Shown: positions 60,257 to 64,000 of the stretch, piece after piece
How the letters are laid out: each line of letters begins with the position of its first letter
Numbering within the stretch: position 1 is the stretch's first letter
Assembly: GCF_024171785.1 (NCBI RefSeq)
Contig: NZ_JAMTCK010000001.1
Location: forward strand, 806,134 to 870,133
Length of the DNA: 64,000 nucleotides
Reading direction: 5' to 3'
DNA from: Goodfellowiella coeruleoviolacea
GTDB lineage: Bacteria; Actinomycetota; Actinomycetes; Mycobacteriales; Pseudonocardiaceae
The notes under the pieces: generated by a model
Told to the model about the DNA's origin: nothing
Seen by the model: only the letters and a program-made list of their open reading frames with translations
Database searches by the model: none
Position numbers and translations under genes: made by a program

Positions 60257-61492
60257 TTGGCCGAGTCGAGGCAGGCGCTGGGGGACCCGGTCCCGCCGCA
60301 CCTGGTCCGGCTGCTGCGGGGCGAGATACCCCGGGTGGCGGCCGAGGTGCTGCGCGAGATCCAGCGGTGCGTGCCGGCGTACTCCCTTCCGCTGGAAGGG
60401 GTTTTCGGCCGGACCATCACCGACGGGGTCGAGCGGACGCTGTTGCAGTTCGTCGACCGGCTCGCCGCGCCGCGACAGTCCACAGAGGACCAGAACAAGC
60501 TGTTCCGGATGCTGGGCAAGCTGGAGGTGAGCGCCGGGCGCAGCATCGACGTGCTGCAGACGGCCTACCGGGTGGGCGCGCGGGTGGCCTGGCGGCGCAT
60601 GGCCGAACTGGGGCAGCGGGCGGGGCTTCCGGTCGACACGATGTGCCGGCTGGCCGAGGCGGTGTTCGAGTACATCGACGAGATCTCCGCGCTGTCCGTC
60701 GAGGGCTACTCGCAGGCGCAGGCGCGGGCCGCCGGCGCGCGGGAACGCCGACGCCGCCAGCTGCTGGCGGCCGTCCTGACCCGGCCGGCACCCCCGGCCG
60801 GGCTGGTCGCCGAACTGGCCGCCACCGCCGGCTGGAGCGTGCCCGGCCGGGTGGCGGCCGTGGCGCTGGCGCGGCGCGCCGACCAGCCCGCCGCGCTCCC
60901 CCCGAGCCTGCCCGACGAGGTGCTGGTGGACTTCGAGAGCGCCGAGCCGTGCCTGTTGCTGGCCGGCGACCTGGACCGGCAGCTGGCCGCGCTGCGGCGG
61001 GAACTGGCCGACTGGCGCGCCGCGGTCGGCCCGCGCGTGGCGCTGGCCTCGGCCGCGGAGTCGCTGCGCTGGGCCCGCCGCGCCCTGGCACTGGCCGGGC
61101 AGGGCCTGATCGGCGACGCGCCGATCATCGACTGCGAGCGCCACCTGTCCACGCTGTGGCTGCTCGGCGACCCGCTGGCCGCGCGCGCCCTGGCCGAGCA
61201 GGCGCTGGCCCCGCTGCTGCGGCTGACCGGCAAGCAGCGCACCCGGCTCGGCGAGACGCTGGCGGTGTGGCTGGAGACCAGGGGCAGCGCCCAGGACATC
61301 GCCGCCCGGCTGGACGTGCACCCGCAGACCGTGCGCTACCGGCTGCGGCAGCTGGACGAGCTGTTCGGGGCGCGGCTGGCCGACCCGGACGCCCGCTTCG
61401 ACATGGCGGTCGCGCTGCGCGCGCTGCACCTGGGCCGGCCTGCCCGAGCAGGCCAGGCGGACCAGCTGGTGGACGACGCCGTGGCGAGCTGA
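60257..61492 (+). CDS. PucR-family helix-turn-helix regulator
   Basis: A 411-residue regulator. The N-terminal ~180 residues form a helical domain shared with the next gene (HLVRLLRGEIPRVAAEVLRE, GVFGRTITDGVERTLLQFVD, IDVLQTAYRVGARVAWRRMA, EISALSVEGYSQAQARAAG). The C-terminal PucR helix-turn-helix reads RTRLGETLAVWLETRGSAQD, IAARLDVHPQTVRYRLRQLD. TTG 60257 is the start because GGAGG lies 8 bases upstream. Such proteins are widespread in actinomycetes with unknown ligands; some regulate nitrogen or secondary metabolism. A paralogue lies directly downstream. Confidence 0.92.
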   Translation: MAESRQALGDPVPPHLVRLLRGEIPRVAAEVLREIQRCVPAYSLPLEGVFGRTITDGVERTLLQFVDRLAAPRQSTEDQNKLFRMLGKLEVSAGRSIDVLQTAYRVGARVAWRRMAELGQRAGLPVDTMCRLAEAVFEYIDEISALSVEGYSQAQARAAGARERRRRQLLAAVLTRPAPPAGLVAELAATAGWSVPGRVAAVALARRADQPAALPPSLPDEVLVDFESAEPCLLLAGDLDRQLAALRRELADWRAAVGPRVALASAAESLRWARRALALAGQGLIGDAPIIDCERHLSTLWLLGDPLAARALAEQALAPLLRLTGKQRTRLGETLAVWLETRGSAQDIAARLDVHPQTVRYRLRQLDELFGARLADPDARFDMAVALRALHLGRPARAGQADQLVDDAVAS

Positions 61493-61542
61493 TCCGGCCG
61501 GTCGCCCAGCACGTGGAGGAGCCTCGCTCAGGAGTGTCGCCG

Positions 61543-62883
61543 ATGACCAGTGAAGCGCCCGCCGCGCACGCGGGGACCGCCGCCAATCCCTGGGCCGGGC
61601 TGCCCAGAGAACTCGCGCCGGCGCTGGCGGCGGAGATCCCCGGGCTGGCCACGGCGATCCTGCGGCAGATCCAGCAGCACATCCCCGAGTACGCCCGGCC
61701 GCTGGAGGGGCCGTTCGGCCGCGCCATCACCGAGGGCATCGAACACGCGCTGCGCCAGTTCGTGGAGAAGCTGGCCAACCCGGCCGCCCCGCGCGACCTG
61801 CAGACCGAGACCTACCGCCGGCTGGGGCGGGCCGAGTTCCGCGAGGGGCGCGGACTGGACACGCTGCAGGCGGCCTACCGGCTGGGCGCCCGGGTGTCCT
61901 GGCGCTGGATCACCGGCTTCGCCATCCGGGCCAACCTGTCCGTGCGCACCATGGCGCTGTTCGGCGAGGCGGTGTTCGCGCACGTGGACGAGCTGGCCGC
62001 GCTGACCGTCGAGGGGTACGTGGCGGCCAAGGCGAGCGCGGCCGGCACGCTGCAGCTGCGCCGGCGCCGGCTGCTCGACCTCGTCCTGACCGGTGGCGCG
62101 AGCCCGTCCCCGGCCCTGACCGAGCTGGCCCGCACCGCCCAGTGGGAGCTGCCCGCGCGGGTGCGCGCGGTGGCCCTGGCCCGCCAGGACGCCCGACCCC
62201 GGCCGGTCGCCGCCAGCCCCGGCCCGGACCTCCCCCGGGCAGGCGCCGACCAGCACCCCGGCCGCCGGCGGCTGCCCCCGACCCGTGGCCCGGCCGGCCC
62301 GCACCGGCCCCTCAGCGCCGGCCTGGACCCCCGGGTGCTGGCCGACCTGGAGGGCGACGCCCCGCTGCTGCTGGTGCCCGAGGACGCCGACGGTCCGTGG
62401 CTGCGCCACGCGCTGCGCCCCGGCTGGCGGGCCGCGGTGGGACCGGTGGTCGACCTGGCCGCCGCGGCGCGGTCGCTGGCCTGGGCCAGGCAGGCGCTCA
62501 GCCTCGTCGCGGAGGGGGTGCTGCCGGACGAGCGGCCGGTGCTCGACTGCGCGCCGCACCTGTCCACGCTGTGGCTGCTGGACGACCGCTTCCTGACCAC
62601 CGAGCTGGTCTCCCGCACGCTGGCCCCGTTCGCCCGGCTCACCGCCAAGCAGCGGGTCAAGCTGCGGGAGACCCTGCTGGTGTGGCTGGAGACGCGCAGC
62701 ATCAGCGAGGTGGGCAGCCGGCTCGGTGTGCACCCGCAGACCGTGCGCTACCGGGTCCGCCAGCTGGAGGAGCTGTTCGGTGACCGGCTCGACGACCCGG
62801 CCGCCCGGTTCGACCTGGAGCTGGCCCTGCGGGCGAGCCGGCTGCTCGGGCGGGGTGCGCCCTTGCCGGACGCCGGGCGGTGA
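61543..62883 (+). CDS. PucR-family helix-turn-helix regulator (tandem paralogue)
   Basis: A 446-residue protein with the same architecture as the gene before it: the helical domain (IPGLATAILRQIQQHIPEYA, GPFGRAITEGIEHALRQFVE, LDTLQAAYRLGARVSWRWIT, ELAALTVEGYVAAKASAAG), a Pro/Arg-rich linker unique to this copy (around PVAASPGPDLPRAGADQHPG), and the C-terminal DNA-binding part (RVKLRETLLVWLETRSISEV, GSRLGVHPQTVRYRVRQLEE). ATG 61543 has AGGAG 9 bases upstream. Fifty bp separate it from the first gene. The pair looks like a tandem duplication that has since diverged. Confidence 0.92.
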   Translation: MTSEAPAAHAGTAANPWAGLPRELAPALAAEIPGLATAILRQIQQHIPEYARPLEGPFGRAITEGIEHALRQFVEKLANPAAPRDLQTETYRRLGRAEFREGRGLDTLQAAYRLGARVSWRWITGFAIRANLSVRTMALFGEAVFAHVDELAALTVEGYVAAKASAAGTLQLRRRRLLDLVLTGGASPSPALTELARTAQWELPARVRAVALARQDARPRPVAASPGPDLPRAGADQHPGRRRLPPTRGPAGPHRPLSAGLDPRVLADLEGDAPLLLVPEDADGPWLRHALRPGWRAAVGPVVDLAAAARSLAWARQALSLVAEGVLPDERPVLDCAPHLSTLWLLDDRFLTTELVSRTLAPFARLTAKQRVKLRETLLVWLETRSISEVGSRLGVHPQTVRYRVRQLEELFGDRLDDPAARFDLELALRASRLLGRGAPLPDAGR

Positions 62884-62914
62884 ACCCGCCCGGCTGACCG
62901 GGTCCGGTCGGGGC

Positions 62915-63574
62915 TCAGCTGGTGGCGCGGTGCAGGGTGAGCGTGATGGTGTTGTCCGGCCCGGGCACCAGCTGGTTGATCAGCAGCCCGGTGAGCAGGC
63001 AGTTGTCAAACTCCGGAATGGTGTAGGCGCCGGTCAGGTCGCCGCCCTGCAGCGGGTTGAAGTTGGGTCCGGAGACCAGCGGGATGACCGCCGGGGTCCT
63101 GGTCTGGCAGTGCGGCCCGGTGAGGATCGGCAGGCCGCCCATCCTGACGTTGCTCAGCCTGATGTACACCTCGGCGGTGGCGTTGACCACGCCCCGCACC
63201 AGCGTGCCGGTGGCCGGCCCGACGGGCACCATGTCCACCTGGGCGGTCACCGGGATGCCCAGCACGGCGAAGGACGCCTGCGCGGACGGCATGCTCAGCT
63301 CGCCGCTGAGGTTGCCGGTGGCCAGGTCGATGGTGGTGGTGAGGGTGCCGGGGCCCAGCGCCATCGACGAGTCGGTCTTCTTCACGTAGGAGCTGCCGGA
63401 CAGGTTGTAGGTGAGCGTGAGCGCGGCGCCCACGTCGTCGCCGCTGCCCCGCCCGGTCGGGTCGGCACTCGCGGTGGCCGCGCCGGTCAGGGTGAGGGCG
63501 AGGGTGAGCAGGCCGATCGCGATCCGACCGGGCAGCCCGGTGCCGCGCCCACGCCGGATTCTGTTCCGCATCAT
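62915..63574 (-). CDS. secreted hypothetical protein near mce genes
   Basis: A 219-residue exported protein. The signal peptide is clear (basic start, GRIAIGLLTLALTLTGAATA, then SADP). The mature part is beta-rich (LTLTYNLSGSSYVKKTDSSM, GTLTTTIDLATGNLSGELSM, GTLVRGVVNATAEVYIRLSN) with two cysteines (TGPHCQTRT and EFDNCLLTG). ATG 63574 has GGAGGAG 7 bases upstream. It lies downstream of an MCE-family gene in the same direction, 62 bp away, so it may be an mce-associated cell-envelope protein. Family not recognised. Confidence 0.78.
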   Translation of the reverse strand: MMRNRIRRGRGTGLPGRIAIGLLTLALTLTGAATASADPTGRGSGDDVGAALTLTYNLSGSSYVKKTDSSMALGPGTLTTTIDLATGNLSGELSMPSAQASFAVLGIPVTAQVDMVPVGPATGTLVRGVVNATAEVYIRLSNVRMGGLPILTGPHCQTRTPAVIPLVSGPNFNPLQGGDLTGAYTIPEFDNCLLTGLLINQLVPGPDNTITLTLHRATS

Positions 63575-63636
63575 CGCGTTTCTCCTCCATCAGCGGTGGT
63601 CGGGATGTGCGCACGGGGGCCGGCGGGGCCGGCCGG

Positions 63637-64000
63637 TCACGGGCCGCCGGTGGACAGCCCGAGCAGCCCGGCCAGGCCGCTGGACGGCGGGATCGCCACC
63701 ACCGTGGGGTCCGGGCCGCGCGGGGCGTTGCGCGCGCCGCGCACGTTCGCGGTGCTGCCCGGCGACAGCGCGCAGCGCGCCTCGGTGTTCAGCGGCTCAC
63801 CCGGCGTGGTGTCCTGGCCGGTGCGGTAGGGCGTGCCCTGGTAGCCCAGGGTGCAGGGCAGCGGGTCGAAGAAGGTGTTGAGCAGCCCGACGCGCAGCCC
63901 GCCCGGCCGGGCCACCGACCGGCCCACCCGCAGTGCCTCGGGCAGCGACGAGAGGGTCTGCTCCACCGCGGCCAGCCGTCCGTCCACAATGGTCACACTG
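63637..64000 (-). CDS. MCE-family protein, C-terminal part (5' end outside the window)
   Basis: About 120 C-terminal residues of an MCE (mammalian cell entry/MlaD-type) protein; the frame continues past base 64000. The end contains VGLLNTFFDPLPCTLGYQGT, GEPLNTEARCALSPGS and VRGARNAPRGPDP, the usual tail of the last Mce proteins in actinomycete mce operons, where two cysteines are spaced like this. Such proteins form the lipid-binding part of Mce ABC importers across the envelope. The rest of the mce operon should lie upstream of this gene, beyond the window. Confidence 0.85.
   Translation of the reverse strand, partial: SVTIVDGRLAAVEQTLSSLPEALRVGRSVARPGGLRVGLLNTFFDPLPCTLGYQGTPYRTGQDTTPGEPLNTEARCALSPGSTANVRGARNAPRGPDPTVVAIPPSSGLAGLLGLSTGGP

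Overview
The window is very GC-rich DNA with GTG/TTG starts, many 4-bp gene overlaps and actinobacterial gene content. The block gcvP - MerR regulator - DUF151 nuclease - ftsR - garA - gcvH - pgsA-like has the same order as mycobacterial Rv1832-Rv1822. MFS transporters, ECF sigma, XRE/TPR and PucR-type regulators, a type III PKS and an MCE-family protein also fit. The source is most likely a filamentous actinomycete, probably Pseudonocardiales; the family assignment is an inference. No rRNA, tRNA, CRISPR array or insertion sequence was recognised.

Layout. 1-5.3 kb: the end of a CNNM/CorC-type membrane protein, an MFS transporter, a secreted SdrD-like protein and a membrane-anchored solute-binding protein. 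5.3-13.3 kb: the conserved core block of glycine cleavage (gcvP with a tandem glycine riboswitch, gcvH), GarA (2-oxoglutarate/glutamate control), FtsR and a phospholipid synthase. 14.5-21 kb: a catecholate siderophore locus. An intact minus-strand operon (entA-entC-entE-entB-aryl carrier protein) behind an IdeR/DmdR-type iron box makes and activates 2,3-dihydroxybenzoate, while the adjacent uptake/release genes (FepB-, FepC- and Fes-like) survive only as truncated, frameshifted remnants. 21.7-29 kb: short-chain dehydrogenases with a TetR regulator and paired operators, two MFS transporters, an ArsR regulator, and an Old Yellow Enzyme with a divergent MerR regulator and operator. 29.1-31.9 kb: a methyltransferase/type III PKS pair. 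32-39.6 kb: an SGNH hydrolase, an ECF sigma factor with a SnoaL tail, hydrolases, small unknown proteins and an XRE/TPR regulator.

39.7-50.2 kb holds a GntR/UTRA regulator, a P-loop protein and a tightly coupled operon: cupin isomerase, sugar ABC transporter (binding protein, ATPase, permease), FGGY kinase, 2-hydroxyacid dehydrogenase, shikimate-dehydrogenase-like enzyme and phosphotriesterase-like lactonase. Five successive 4-bp stop/start overlaps link the ATPase gene through the lactonase gene. I do not recognise the combination as a named pathway; it is the best candidate here for an undescribed catabolic system.

50.2-56 kb is a sialic acid scavenging module: two secreted sialidases, a NanT-type symporter and a divergent FCD-type GntR regulator with an 11+3+11 operator, but no NanA/K/E genes in view. 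The remainder carries a type II NADH dehydrogenase, a SAM methyltransferase, a MarR regulator facing a decayed luciferase-like monooxygenase, a Nudix hydrolase, two tandem PucR-type regulators, a secreted protein and the C-terminus of an MCE-family protein.
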